DNA of 64,000 nt from Catonia carolina. Taxonomy: Eukaryota; Arthropoda; Insecta; Hemiptera; Achilidae. The stretch is from the NCBI GenBank assembly GCA_035578175.1, contig JAQMRL010000005.1:56401722-56465721 (forward strand), written 5' to 3'. Both the position numbers and the translations under genes were made by a program. This document shows positions 45,651 to 56,945 of this stretch, one piece after another (the first letter of the stretch is position 1; the number at the start of each line of letters is the position of its first letter). The notes beneath the pieces were generated by a model that saw only the letters and a program-made list of their open reading frames with translations, was not told the DNA's origin and made no database searches.

Positions 45651-46414
45651 CAAAAATTAGTAAGCGTTTATTTATATTATTCATTCACTATTTTAATCGC
45701 ATAAACACTTCTGTCCCTGAAGTTTTGTTTTATATGGTTGTAGTGTTAGATTGTGGGGCTAATCCCGTTCTTTATAATTTGATTATTTGAAAGTGTGTTT
45801 TCTTAAGTTTTAATAATTCGACGAACTGATTTTCTTTCTATGACCAAGGCAGTATCTGACCCGTAAAAAACAGTATTTATTTCAGTAGCCGTATAAAATA
45901 TTGGTAATTTTACATATTTTTATTTTAAATTAACTTTAATTTATTAAACGAATAAAGAGGAAATAAAATTCTTGTTCAAAATAAGATATTTAACATTTTT
46001 AAGCCATATAATTGCGCATTTTCAAACAAAATATTAGATAATTTTCGTTGAATATACGAAAGAAATTGAATGCGATTATTTTTTTCTCATAATGGATAAA
46101 TAAACGAATAACTGTTTCATCGTAGAAGCATTTGGTTAAAGAAAGAAAGAAAGAAAGTAGAAAAGAACAGTATTTCTAGGAAATAGAACATTGAAATTAG
46201 CTGCCAATAGAAATAATATTAAATACGAATCATCAAATGACAGTGGTAGAGTAGGCCTACGAATAAACCAACAGGCCTCTTACATGACAAAAGATTTTCT
46301 CTAAAGTATATTGGCGAAAAACAGGAAAAGGATATTACTTTATGAACTACTCTTTTGTTGCTTTTGAGACCTTAGTAGATCAGTTGAATCAAATAAATGC
46401 AGAGTCTTAGTTTC
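45651..46414. other. AT-rich spacer with a (GAAA)n run at 46139-46158
   Basis: TAGGCCTACG at 46253. No coding signal found. Confidence 0.4.
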
Positions 46415-46660
46415 TGCATTGTTGCTGCAGTCTCCTTTTTTCCCACTAGTTTTTTATATTCTAGGTTCTTTCTAGTCTTGCGGTCTCTGAAAAACTCTAG
46501 TGGATTTTTGGGGTTCTTCAAATCTAGTGTTAGGGGGTTGAAGAAGTTTGAGTTTTTTAGTCTTGTTTCTTAGGTCGAGTAGTGTAAGCCCAAGCTTGTC
46601 CATTACTTCTTTAATCTCAGAGATCCACCTTGACGTGTTATTTTCCTTTACTCTTTTTAC
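46415..46660 (-). pseudogene. LINE family X, C-terminal tail
   Basis: The minus strand reads RWISEIKEVMDKLGLTLLDL, RNKTKKLKLLQPPNTRFEEP, then RKNLEYKKLVGKKE in another frame. Motif order matches the tails at 24690 and 26030. Confidence 0.68.
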
Positions 46661-47729
46661 GTGTTTTACTCTTTTTTTATTTTTACGGTATTAATTTAAT
46701 ATTCATTGTACTAATAATTCAATCTTACTTCCGAGTAAATTAAATGTTAGGCCTGGTGAAGTAATATTTGAGACAACCCTAATTTGGTAGACACATAAAT
46801 CTCAGAAGGTTAACATAAATTAGCTTGAATGGTGTCATTTGCTTGAGCAAATTAAGGAGTGTGGGTGTGAAGATCGTAAGGGGAGTAGAAATTTTAAAAG
46901 GGTTCTCACGGGAACAAAACAATTAAGAATTGTTATAAGAAAATAAATTAAAAATGAGTAGATTGTCTTGTGAGAGAAAATACAGGAAGGAACCCTGTTG
47001 AGCCTTTGATGTTTGAACATATCCAGGCAGAGGAGTGGTCAAACATTTGTCATTGGCTTACGGGTTTCTATATGTGTAACATGTGTCTGATTTGAGGATT
47101 TTTGGTGGTAATTAAAAAGGAAGCGAGTCAAAAAGGGAAGATAAAGGAGTAAGGACAGTTAGTTGGAAATGAGAGATGGAAGGGTCAAGACATACTCAGG
47201 AAGCGATCGGTACACAACTCCACCATACGACATCAAGTTACGAAAAAAATAGTAAAAAACCTACAGGTATTTATAAATCAATTGTAAATGTGTACACATA
47301 TTTTTATTTAATTTAATTGTCTCTCTTTTGTAATTTAACAGGGAGTGTCACATATAATATATTTATAATTAAAATGATAAGTAATAATCACATTCTGTGT
47401 TATTTTTTATAAACTACCTATTTCCACTAAACCATCTAACGAACCCCACGCATAAGAAATAGATTTAAAATTAATTAAAATTAAATATAAAACTGATATA
47501 TACAAAAGTGGCAATCCCTATTGGGGGGACTTTTGATTCAAATAATAAAAGAAAATACGTATATTAAAGAGTCTAAAACACATTTTTTTAACAATATTAT
47601 AATTTGTCAAAAATTATGTTTGAAGAACGTTCAAAGAAACTATAAATAATATTTTAATAAACATAATGTGTTTTTGTATCTCAGTGACTTACATTTAAAC
47701 TAGACATTTTAATAATAAACTCTGTAATT
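46661..47729. other. AT-rich spacer, nothing recognised
   Basis: TAGGCCTGG near 46749. A purine-rich stretch at 47100-47200. No ORF of note. Confidence 0.35.
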
Positions 47730-47800
47730 GTTACGTAACTGTGGTCGCTAATGACTTTATTACTGATGCGACCTTAAATAAATAAACATAAAAAATAAGT
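47730..47800 (+). mobile_element. SINE tail only (type A)
   Basis: GTCGCTAATGACTTTATTAC and GATGCGACCTTAAATAAAT match the 3' part of the SINE at 36323. The head is absent. Confidence 0.65.
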
Positions 47801-48221
47801 ACATATAAAATAACATAGTACAATTTGTACATCCTACAGTTTTACAATGAAAAATAAAATAACATTTAACGCAAAACTTGGTAAAACATTATGAATTAAA
47901 CTTGTGACCAGTATCTGTTATAATAAACTTTCCGTCCTACCTAGAAGGACAAAAACTAATTTTGTTTTTATGTATAATTCACAATAAACATTACACCTAT
48001 CGTACAACCTGCAGAGAAATAGAAATAATAAAACATATTTGAACAAGAACGTTAAATTATCATAGTTAATTAAATAATATGTTAGTAAAAAAGTAATTAA
48101 TTAATTTCAGTAAATGAATAATTAAGGCAACTGTTTACTTTAATAAAACTATTATAAAAAATGCAGTAATTTTGTTGTAAATTTTAATGAATAATATTTT
48201 TCATGTGTTGATAAAAATCTA
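47801..48221. other. AT-rich spacer, nothing recognised
   Basis: No ORF or element boundary found. Confidence 0.4.
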
Positions 48222-48754
48222 TCCACTTTAGTGTGGATAGAGGGGGAAGGAATCAAGGAAACCTGCAGAAAAGTAGAACGCAGGATACTCAGAACTTGCA
48301 TAAACGAGAAGCACAAGGTAGACAATCACTACAGACTTTTGCCTAACGATCAAGTCTACAGAGACATAGAACCAATAACAGTGGCCATGCGCAAGAAATG
48401 GTTGTCGTACTTTGGACATATACTAAGAACACCTAACACCAGATTTTCACGCAGAATAATCGACCATGCAATGAGACGAAAAACGGACGCTGTTCACGCA
48501 TACATGTAGCACAAAGAAATCAAAAGGGATTCACAAGAACTTGGACTAACTCATGAAGATCTAACGGAAAAATCACCCAAATACAAACAGGTCATCAAGG
48601 ACCACTACCATCGGCTTACGACTCAGAAAAGAGAGTATACAATGAGAAAATTTTCAGAAGCAGCCAAACAGAAGCGTGCTCAGAACATGAGAGAATATCA
48701 CGCCAAAAAGAGACTGAAAGCTTCCAAATCGACTAAAGTGGTCCATTATGGCTA
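48222..48754 (+). pseudogene. LINE reverse transcriptase C-terminal region (family X-like)
   Basis: Reads CRKVERRILRTCINEKHKVD, NDQVYRDIEPITVAMRKKWL, SYFGHILRTPNTRFSRRI, a stop near 48508, then HKEIKRDSQELGLTHEDLTE and MREYHAKKRLKASKSTK. This is the usual post-RT order of such LINEs (E-R-x-I-L-R-K.., E-L-Y..E-x-I-T-x-x-I-R-K-R-R-L-x-F-x-G-H-I-x-R, then a basic tail with an MxxY motif). One internal stop, otherwise well kept. The RT core is missing. Confidence 0.75.
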
Positions 48755-48871
48755 AACAAGCACTAAAGAACGATTGTGCTTTGCTTATCCAGGTACAAAT
48801 TAAAAATATAAAAATATTTAATTTGGTGTAACAAGTAAAACCCGTTTTTCACCCCAATTATGATATCCCAC

Positions 48872-49649
48872 CGTCACCATCCTTTATTAGGTATTGTGCT
48901 GCCGATCGACAATGATTCCGACATACTGACAGAGAGGAGCCGGCAATACTTCCGTCTGTACCAATAAACTTTTGTCAACAAATTAGAGGGTTGGTAACCA
49001 CCCCAATGTTAATACATAAGAAAGGTAGACATCGATCCCTTTTATTAGGTACTGTGCTGGTGATCGACATTGATTCTCACATGCTAACAGAGAGGAGCCG
49101 GCAATACTTCCGTCTGTACCAATAGACCTTTGTCAACAAAACAGAGGACTAGTAACCGCCCCAATGGTTAGTACATAAGAAAGGGAGAATACTATTGAGC
49201 TTAATCGTCATTCCACTCTACAATTCTACTAGACATAAACTATCGGCACGCGGCTACCGGACTCTGGTGAAGATCCATCCACGAATAAGCAAGAGAAAAG
49301 ATGATGCTTCCGCTCTCCAACCCATAACCGTAACCTCGGCCGGGACTGACATCACCCACTGCCACGAGCGATGGCCACAGCGGTTCATCAACCGAGTGTT
49401 ATACCCATTGGGTTCCAACGAAGCAGCCATCGACGCATTACTGCCAGGGTAGAAGACGAAAATTTCGCTGGAAGACGAGACGCCATGTCGTCCACCCCCT
49501 CGACCTTCACGACGACTAGTCTACCACTACCACAGCCGCGCAACAACCTACTCTTCCCACCTAGACACAAACTCAATTAAACGGCCGTTTTCAGAGTTCC
49601 AAAAAATTTAAAGTTTTCCTACACCACTCACGCTTAACAGCTGGTAACA
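48872..49649 (+). mobile_element. LTR-like sequence related to the solo LTR at 51396
   Basis: GC-rich block in AT-rich DNA. It shares CTACCGGACTC, GATGATRCTTCCGCTC, ACGAAGCAGCCAT and TTAAACGGCC words with 51396-52031, in the same order and orientation. It starts CGTCACC and ends GGTAACA, close to the other LTR's ends. It carries an internal tandem duplication of about 158 bases (near 48876-49184), each with GAGAGGAGCCGGCAATACTT. No clean target duplication. Overlapping frames here are not conserved as proteins. Confidence 0.68.
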
Positions 49650-51395
49650 TCCACAATTTGTTTTTTAAATTTTACAGACGTTTTATCTAAATACCGAAAA
49701 TGATTCCGATAACCGGTCAGAGAAACGTATTTATACAATCCACAACAAAACTTTATGCATCATCACTGGCTGTCCTACATAATATGTTAGTAACGAAACA
49801 TTACATAGAGACATTAACATCGAAATGGTAGGCAAAACAGTAAAGAAACTGTACAGACGTTTTCATAGCAAGCTACACTATCACACAAATCTACAAATTT
49901 AGTCATTGTCGTCTCCTCACCTACCACACAACTTATCTAGAAGACTGAAAAGTCAATGCAATGGAGTAGAGACCTTTTGTAAATCGTCTTGAAAGGTTGC
50001 CGCTGGGCGACTACCTCACACAAGTGACGTCAAGACAATTATTATAAACTAAAGACATTATAACTGCTGATTGTGTTAAACTGTTACACAGTTGTAGTTT
50101 ATTTTTCTTAAAGTAAAAAAATACATAAATAAGTATTGACGATTTAAATACACTGAATTATGTAGGTTCATCAATATTTATTTTAAATACTGTATTTTTT
50201 TTTAAATTCGGAAGCAATTTATAATTCATATTATCTGATAATTCAAATTTACATACCAACTTTTAGAATCTAATCCAGGATCTTAAGTTATGATTTACAA
50301 AAGCCTACACTGTCAACTGAGCCATAGGCTAAGAAAAGTTTCACAGAATAATTAACATTATATTGAATTTAATTTACCACTTTAATAAAAATGAAAAAGG
50401 TGAAGAAAGTAACGTGTTCAAAGTTAGAAAGAAAATAGAAACAAAAAGAATTAATGTTATACCAAGTGTTTTTCTAATGAATGATTGATTGAAAAAGTTC
50501 TCTGTGACAGTCATTGATAAATTAATCAATATTACTTGATTAATTATTTTATTTCAACCTTAAGTAATAAATTACACCAATGCTTACTTGATCAATGAAA
50601 AACGTATAATTCATTTAATTTTATGTTACCTTTCCTTCTTTCTATCAAGTTAAAAACCACTTCTTATAATAGACAATATCTAACCATGTAAGAGATTGAA
50701 TCTTGGTAATTTCTTGATAGTATCATGTTAAAGTCACAAAGTAGTGCAAGCGTAAAAATGTTACGTTTCAATCAATCTATATGTTTCATTACTATAGATT
50801 TTAAAGAAAAACATTGAGTTTTCGATTGTTCGTATCTACGTAATTTAGGGTGTACTCCCACCAGTGATATTCGATTGCGACACGACCTCGACTCGACGGC
50901 CCATATGAGTCCCTAACCTGTCTATTTATATTGTGACACTTATCTCTAAGGTTCCTTTCGGGATCTGGATAAATTAAATCATTAACACACTAAAGTTTAA
51001 AATTACAAATAATTATGTATTCCAACTAAAAATATTACAAAATAAAGTGACTAAAATCTACAATTAAATTACTCAACAAACTAATTATCATAACTAATAA
51101 TAACAAACAATTTAACCAATTCATTAAATACTACTTACAAAAGATACAGAAATAACGTTTAACAATACACAGTAATTCACACTAACGTCGACCTTTTCAA
51201 ACGCACTGTTACAATTCACTCACTGGTTCACAGACAAAACGGAACTAAACTGAAACTGAATAACTCACGTTGATTATATAGATGATCCAATGGAGATTTC
51301 AAGAAAGACAGAGAATTTTAACATAACAATGAAAATGCAAAATCTTTCTAACGGCTTGTAGATAAATCTTAACAACTGTAAACAAATTAGGATTG
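49650..51395. other. AT-rich spacer; possible SINE relic at 50250-50340 (minus)
   Basis: The minus strand near 50330-50260 reads ATGGCTCAGTTGACAG and CCTGGATTAGATTCT, a possible decayed A/B-box pair. A small GC-richer patch lies at 50870-50915. The stretch between the two LTRs has no retroelement coding sequence. Confidence 0.4.
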
Positions 51396-52031
51396 TGTCA
51401 CCGCCACCCCTTCTAATTAATCATTTACTGTGTTGCCAGCCGTCAATACCTCTTCCAGTTCTTATCGGTGCGGTAGGCTCTTTGGTGGCGTACCGACAAA
51501 CCTCTCGGGTGCGTACTGACAGAGGGCTTTGTTGCCACGGCCGAGTAAGTAACCACTCTCTACCACAGCACTCTCGGCAACTATATAAAGAGCGCTACAA
51601 TGAGCCAAAGGGATTCAATTCCGATCCAGATACAGAGCGATTCAATTCCGATCCAGACAGCAGACAAGACGTCCACCATCGGCAACACAGCTACCGGACT
51701 CCAGCGAAGACTAATCGATGACCCCGCAAGACAGAAGATGATACTTCCGCTCGCCGACCCGTCACCGTAAGCCGTCGACCGAACCGTCATCGCCCGCTAA
51801 CGCGAGCGATGCCTACAGCGGTCCTCCGACCGAGCCTTACGCCCACCGGACCCGACGAAGCAGCCATGCAAGGGAAAAAGATGATGTCTTCGCTGGACGA
51901 CGACACGCTGTGTCGTCCAGCTCCTCGACTGCCACGCTTCCCATCAAGACGACTACCGCTTAAACGGCCCTTTTCTGGGCCACCAAAATTAAAGGTTTTA
52001 ACTCGCCACTTAATGTCGCCATCCAGTGACA
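51396..52031 (+). mobile_element. Solo LTR, 636 bp, ATTG duplication
   Basis: Starts TGTCAC and ends GTGACA, the TG..CA termini of an LTR, and is flanked by ATTG at 51392-51395 and 52032-52035. A TATA box (TATATAA at 51582-51588) sits in the middle with GC-rich sequence downstream, as in an LTR promoter. A direct repeat of GATTCAATTCCGATCCAGA lies at about 51609-51656. No primer-binding site follows. A solo LTR left by LTR-LTR recombination explains this. Superfamily cannot be assigned from the LTR alone. Confidence 0.82.
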
Positions 52032-52035
52032 ATTG

Positions 52036-52784
52036 AATAGGTGTTAAAAAAGGCCAATTATCTTAATAAGTCACCAACCGACTCTTTCTCAATAGTTGTA
52101 CAACAATAGCCTTTATTAGCCAACCATATAATATAACTATTTCTTGGAAACCTATTTATCACTCTTATTATTTACGTCAACATTTTTAAACTCGCGGTCC
52201 TTCTCGAGAATCCTCGAATGCACATTCTCTTCAGATATTATCACAGTATTATGTCTCTACTCCATCGGCTTTTCAGTAATCTTTGTGGTATTCCTAATGT
52301 GTCTGATAAGTAAGTTAATGCTAACGTATCCTAATGATGCTCCTAATGTGTCTGGAGAATTCAAGTTGCGTATCAAGGTATTATTATGACTTTAAAGTTT
52401 GTCTCTGAACCTACGGTACAATTTGAGATATGTGTCGTTGACGTAAGGGATGCTTAAGTCATCGTGTAGTGTTCTATTGGATATGTAAATCGGGCAATTA
52501 GTACTGAGTCGCAAGAATTTAATTTTGAAAAGTTGTATTTGTGAAATGACTGATGACTTTGCTACACAATAAATCTGACTGCTATAAATCCAGATCGATT
52601 AAAGCATTGTCTTTTACGTCAAGAGTTTTGAAGTCATGGGTAGTTTTGACCCCATGGTTTCAGTCTGTTATTTAGCAGTTGACGCTTATGGTCGACATGA
52701 ATGTTCCACATCAACCGTCCGTAAAAATAACTTTATTTGATTATATGGATTATGTATACTAATTGTAGTGTACAAATTTGTTAC
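52036..52784. other. Spacer with an unrecognised 81-codon frame
   Basis: Plus-strand frame 52144-52389 is hydrophobic and Ser-rich; no family recognised. CCTAATG words recur at 52294-52340. Confidence 0.35.
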
Positions 52785-52870
52785 ATTAGTGATGTAGTGG
52801 TTAGCTCAGCTGTCTTCTATACAGGGGTCCCGGGTTCGATTCCCAGTCAGGTCCCCTCATATTATTACAT
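52785..52870 (+). mobile_element. tRNA-derived SINE head
   Basis: GTGATGTAGTGGTTAGCTCA with B box GGGTTCGATTCCC. Acceptor ends do not pair, so not a functional tRNA. The tail after CAGGTCCCC is not recognised. Confidence 0.7.
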
Positions 52871-53685
52871 ACGCACAAGCCAAGTCCTATGAAAGCATAA
52901 TCACTCAATAAAATAAATATTTTCAGAATTTTCAGTGCAGTTATTCCAAACCAAATATTTAGCAGATATTTTGGTAATAAACTTTCAGATACGATACGAT
53001 TTGTCATTCGTACAATTTTTATGCCCTGATAAGTAAATTTGAATGATGAAAAGTTATAAAATTGTGTTGAAACTGTGTAAAAAATATAAGCAAGTCTCTT
53101 GTGCAAGCCATGTAAAATAAGATTTAGGAAAGGTGTATGTAAATGTAAAAAAGTTTTTATGAGTAAGACACGGACCTGATAGGGTAACGAACACAAGAAA
53201 AGTTAAAAATCCTTAATAACCGTTTACACAGACTTCATTTATTCCTTCTCTAAACACCTTGTACAGTAAACAAACTTCAAGAAATGTAAATAATGTTGAC
53301 AGAAATAACTTGTTCACGAATTTATACTCCGTCAAAATGTTAATAAATCTGATTATAAGAGTTTTAATTTCAATACAATTTAATTAAAACTTTCATTCAA
53401 CAAACAGCCGCCTGATGCTTTTCGGCAATCGACAGTTTAAACTTTTAATGTTGTATACTTGAAGCAGTGGTCTCAAATTGTTTTTTAAATAAAATAATTT
53501 TTAATTTTCCTCTTCTTGGAACTTTATAATTTAGCCTGGAACGTGTAGGAATGATGAAATCAACTCTCTTATTTCAACTGACAATAAAAGTTTCAATAAT
53601 GTTATTTCCATCCGTTCCTTTGCCCCTCCTAAAATGTTAGGTTTATTTATTTGTTTATTTTTCTCTTTTATCTGATTTTACAGCA
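52871..53685. other. AT-rich spacer, nothing recognised
   Basis: A minus-strand 131-codon frame (52801-53196) runs into the SINE head and its C-terminus is the SINE translated antisense; I give it no weight. Confidence 0.35.
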
Positions 53686-54025
53686 AAATCTTCTTTTTGC
53701 TATCAAGGTTTAAGCTCCTGCCTGTTCTAATCAGACTTTTATATTATATTATTTTCGGCGATTAGTTATTTATTTTGAACGATTCAGTTCTATGAGATTT
53801 ATTTCTGTAATTTTATTTAACTACTGCTCTCTTTTCTGTGGCCTTCTAATGTCTCATCGTTCATGTGCTTCATAGTTTTTCACTTTCAAAGATATTCTCT
53901 TTTCCGGCATTCTCTCTAGATAGTGTCTCCATTTACCACGCTTAACTTTTATTCTTTCATTCAAACTATACATCCCTAATTTAGTTCTTCTTTCTTCATT
54001 CCGTATTTAGTCTAATGTTGCCATT
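53686..54025 (-). pseudogene. RTE-like LINE C-terminal tail and 3' end
   Basis: The minus strand reads YSLNERIKVKRGKWRHYLER, ISLKVKNYEAHER, DIRRPQKRE and a stop. The 3' UTR ends in GATAGCAAAAAGAAGA. Both parts match 31406-31706, confirming one element family with the same 3' terminus. Confidence 0.75.
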
Positions 54026-54606
54026 TTTCCTAAGGTCTAATGTTGCCTCTTTTGCCATTCAACAGCAAAATTGAATGTATATTAATATTATTAAAACAAT
54101 AATCCTATTAGTTTCATTAATTTAATTGCATGACTATCCTCGACAAAATCAATGTTTGCTTCATGGTTATTAAATACATTACCATCAAACATCCTTCACG
54201 CCAATGTTATAATTTTTAAAGTGCTTAAACTTCTTCAATCTTTTGATGCTAGTTACAATATTACTAACTTCGTCTATTACTAACAAGTTACTGTAGTTTC
54301 GAATTTATAGTTTTTTTGACAAAACGACAAACGTAGTACAATAATAATTGTCTTGAAAAATATTGTCTACACAGTAGTAACCGTGACACAAGCAAGGCCC
54401 AACAGCGTCTGACGCTACCGTGTGTCCCGCCAGTGGAGGGGGAAGCTGAGATTCCGTCGGCTCGTTTTCCGAGTCCGCTACACCGTTCAGCGCGCTATTC
54501 AGTCTTTTAATACTGATATACACGAAGTTATACGCGCCGAGTCAAATATTGAGCCACTGTGTGAAACATGAAGAATATATACGAAAAACTTGTTCAACTA
54601 TTTATT
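54026..54606. other. Spacer with a GC-rich patch at 54385-54530
   Basis: The patch includes GTCGGCTCGTTTTCCGAGTC (a near inverted repeat). No gene or element recognised. Confidence 0.35.
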
Positions 54607-54742
54607 TCGCATGCCATCACACAGAGTTCCTCTACGAGCAAGAAGATATAAACCTGGAGGAAAGCAAGACTTTGGAAGACCTAAAAAGGGATTAATGCCG
54701 TAACAGGCCACTGAGCCCAATCTTTGACAGATGATGATGATG
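54607..54742 (+). pseudogene. RTE-like LINE, extreme C-terminus and (GAT)n tail
   Basis: Reads RMPSHRVPLRARRYKPGGKQ, DFGRPKKG, then MP-QATEPNL and a GATGATGATGATGA tail. Same family as 13262-13585 by the MPEQA-EPNP ending and the ATG-type tail. Strongly 5'-truncated. Confidence 0.75.
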
Positions 54743-55752
54743 AATAATTGGTTTTATTTGTTCAGCAATTTCAACGTGTGAGGTTGTGTGATAAGTTAAG
54801 TTTAGTGTGCCTTTAAGTTCACGGTGTATAATTTGGGTCTTCAGACATTTTAGTTTACAATGAAAACGAAATTAATAAAAATATTTCAACAAATTAATTT
54901 CTGAAACATATTATGATACTGCATATGACACCGGAAACAAAACAATTTAAATTTAAACTACCGATAAGGTAAATTTACGGAAGTGTTTCATATTTCATAG
55001 CGGAATTACATAAAATTATTTACAATATTATACAAATATTAACTTTATTATTATTATTATTATTATTATTACTGTAATTGTATGATAATATAGGGTTATC
55101 ATTAACAGTATATTACCACAATAATATCCTTCCTGTCATAACCAAAGTTGCTATGGTCAGTTTTAGTATAAGTGCAGCATTAGAATGTTACAGTGTTTGT
55201 ACTACACGTTTATTATACATTAAATTGTACTCTATTTACTTACAAATACACGGTGATTCAAAATCCAAATAATTTACCATAATAGCTTAAAATTTAAATT
55301 TTATAGGGCTACATATCCAATTCTAATCGCAACATAATTTTAAATTCATTATTTTACTACGTGATTTTTCTGTATTAATAACAATAATTATTCAATTAAA
55401 TTCAAAATCTTCTTTATTTTTTACATTTTTACAAACACAGTGCTTACTTTGTTTAAATGAATCTCTCCAAGCTAAATTTAACATACGTAAAATTTCTTTT
55501 GGTCACTTAACATAACTGTGTTTATTAACCGATATACAGTATTAAAATCTGTAGTGTAATAGGGTTTCTCAGTCGATCAGCTCATTTATCAATTACTGGT
55601 CCGTAGAAGAAATAAAAATATGAACTTAATGTGCCAAAAGTAATATCAACCATTCGGAAATACAGGTAAGTATGATTATTTGTTATGGATACCAAACCAT
55701 CGAACAAGTTTACAATTACTAGCAATCAGATAAGGTAATTTTGGAATCTCTT
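54743..55752. other. AT-rich spacer with (ATT)n at 55047-55073
   Basis: Nine ATT units. A 64-codon frame at 55078-55272 has no family features. Confidence 0.4.
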
Positions 55753-55918
55753 TGTTTGTTTAACGTCCAAATGTTTTGCACATCAATGCTAATGCAGACG
55801 AAGAAAGGTATAGATGATAATGAGAAATGAATAAAAATTTACTTAACCAGAAATCAAACCCGGAACACCTAACGTAGACACCAGTAACACTGACCACTAC
55901 ACCATCGGTATTGGATAA
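55753..55918 (-). mobile_element. tRNA-derived SINE, tail type B
   Basis: Minus strand: ACCGATGGTGTAGTGGTCAG head, GGGTTTGATTTCTGG B box, CGTCTGCATTAGCA and TTGGACGTTAAACAAAC tail. All parts present but diverged. Confidence 0.78.
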
Positions 55919-55949
55919 TCTCGGACAAGATAGGCATTCCAACATTAAA

Positions 55950-56945
55950 ATTAACATGTTGTTTAGGTCAACAGCCGAAAGGTTGGTTTGAATCTCTAAA
56001 GATTTTACTAAGTAAAAACAAGGTGTGAGGTGGTTTACTTCTGTCTTCCTCACCGAGTTGAAAGAGTATGCTTATCAGCATGCCAGGCCCTTTGAAATGT
56101 ACCCACTTTTCACCCTGCAAATGACACCTTTACTTCACTCACAACAGGGTCTGGTTGTAGAGTAAAATTAATAATTACTCTCAGAGTAGATAATTCTGAC
56201 CAGTGTCTTTTACACCTCTACTTCTTCTGTTCATAAATAGTTCAGTCGTATAATTAATTGGCTGAATATGTGATAAGAAATAGAACTTTTCTTGAAGCTC
56301 TGGAGCGAACAGATCGAGTGCAATTAATTTAAGGGGGGGGGTTCATCGTCCTATCTCTACCATATTAATGTTGGACCCTTTTTCTCAGCAATGGTTAGAG
56401 ATAATTACTCTAAATTTTCATCACATATTATCAGTACATTTTTAAAATTTTAACCTAGTCGTACCATCAAGGTACTATCATTTTAAAACAAATAAACAAA
56501 AATATTTGCTGAGATACATTGTGTATTCCATAGCCTATTATTCACATTAAAAAAATAAGATAACAGAGAAACTGACAAACTCTTATATTAAAAGTTGTCA
56601 ACATTTATCTAGTGATGCTAATACTAAATTTGAGATTATGTTTGCCCATTTCTGAAAAAACGGGTCTTTTGTTTTTAAAAAATGACTTTTCGGTAAAACG
56701 CTTTTAAAAACGTATTTCCAAAATTATTGAACACTAAATGTTGCTTCCTGTGATCATGACACTAATATATAAAAAATGGCATATTTTCAAAAATTTCGCA
56801 TCATATTTTAATAAATTACTATTTCTTAAATGAAACACAAAAACTAGAAGAGAATAATTCTACAAAAAAACACAAAGTTTGAACATTTTTACCAAATTGG
56901 ATTGAAATCCCCCGTAATACTCCACCTGCCCGTTATGCGCATTAA
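55950..56945 (+). repeat. Dispersed repeat D, copy 3, split by an insertion
   Basis: D matches copies 1 and 2 from ATGTTGTTTAGGTCAACAGC to CAATTAATTTAA (56332), then resumes at ACTCCACCTGCCCGTTATGC (56919). The intervening 581 bases are the TTAA element at 56333-56913. Confidence 0.8.
56333..56913. mobile_element. TTAA-flanked element with G-run ends, inserted in D
   Basis: Starts with nine G and ends with five C; inside the ends, TTCATCG on the left compares loosely with ATTTCAATCC inverted from the right. TTAA at 56329-56332 and GTAA (one change) at 56914-56917. The two uninterrupted D copies show TTAA once, so the boundaries come from a real empty-site comparison. No ORF inside. Confidence 0.78.

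Noticed and set aside
49195..49580. Overlapping ORFs in GC-rich DNA
   Set aside because: They lie inside an LTR-like sequence, and the aligned LTR at 51396 does not keep the frames.
48872..52031. One LTR retrotransposon with paired LTRs
   Set aside because: No coding sequence or primer-binding site lies between, the LTRs are clearly diverged, and the right one has its own ATTG duplication.
51395..52036. Several ORFs of 69-108 codons on both strands
   Set aside because: All fall inside the solo LTR; high GC and few stop codons explain them.
52785..52862. Possible functional tRNA gene
   Set aside because: The TTCGATTCCC loop is perfect, but the 7-base ends do not form an acceptor stem.
52801..53196. 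131-codon minus-strand ORF
   Set aside because: Its C-terminal part is the SINE head read antisense and the rest is low-complexity AT-rich sequence.
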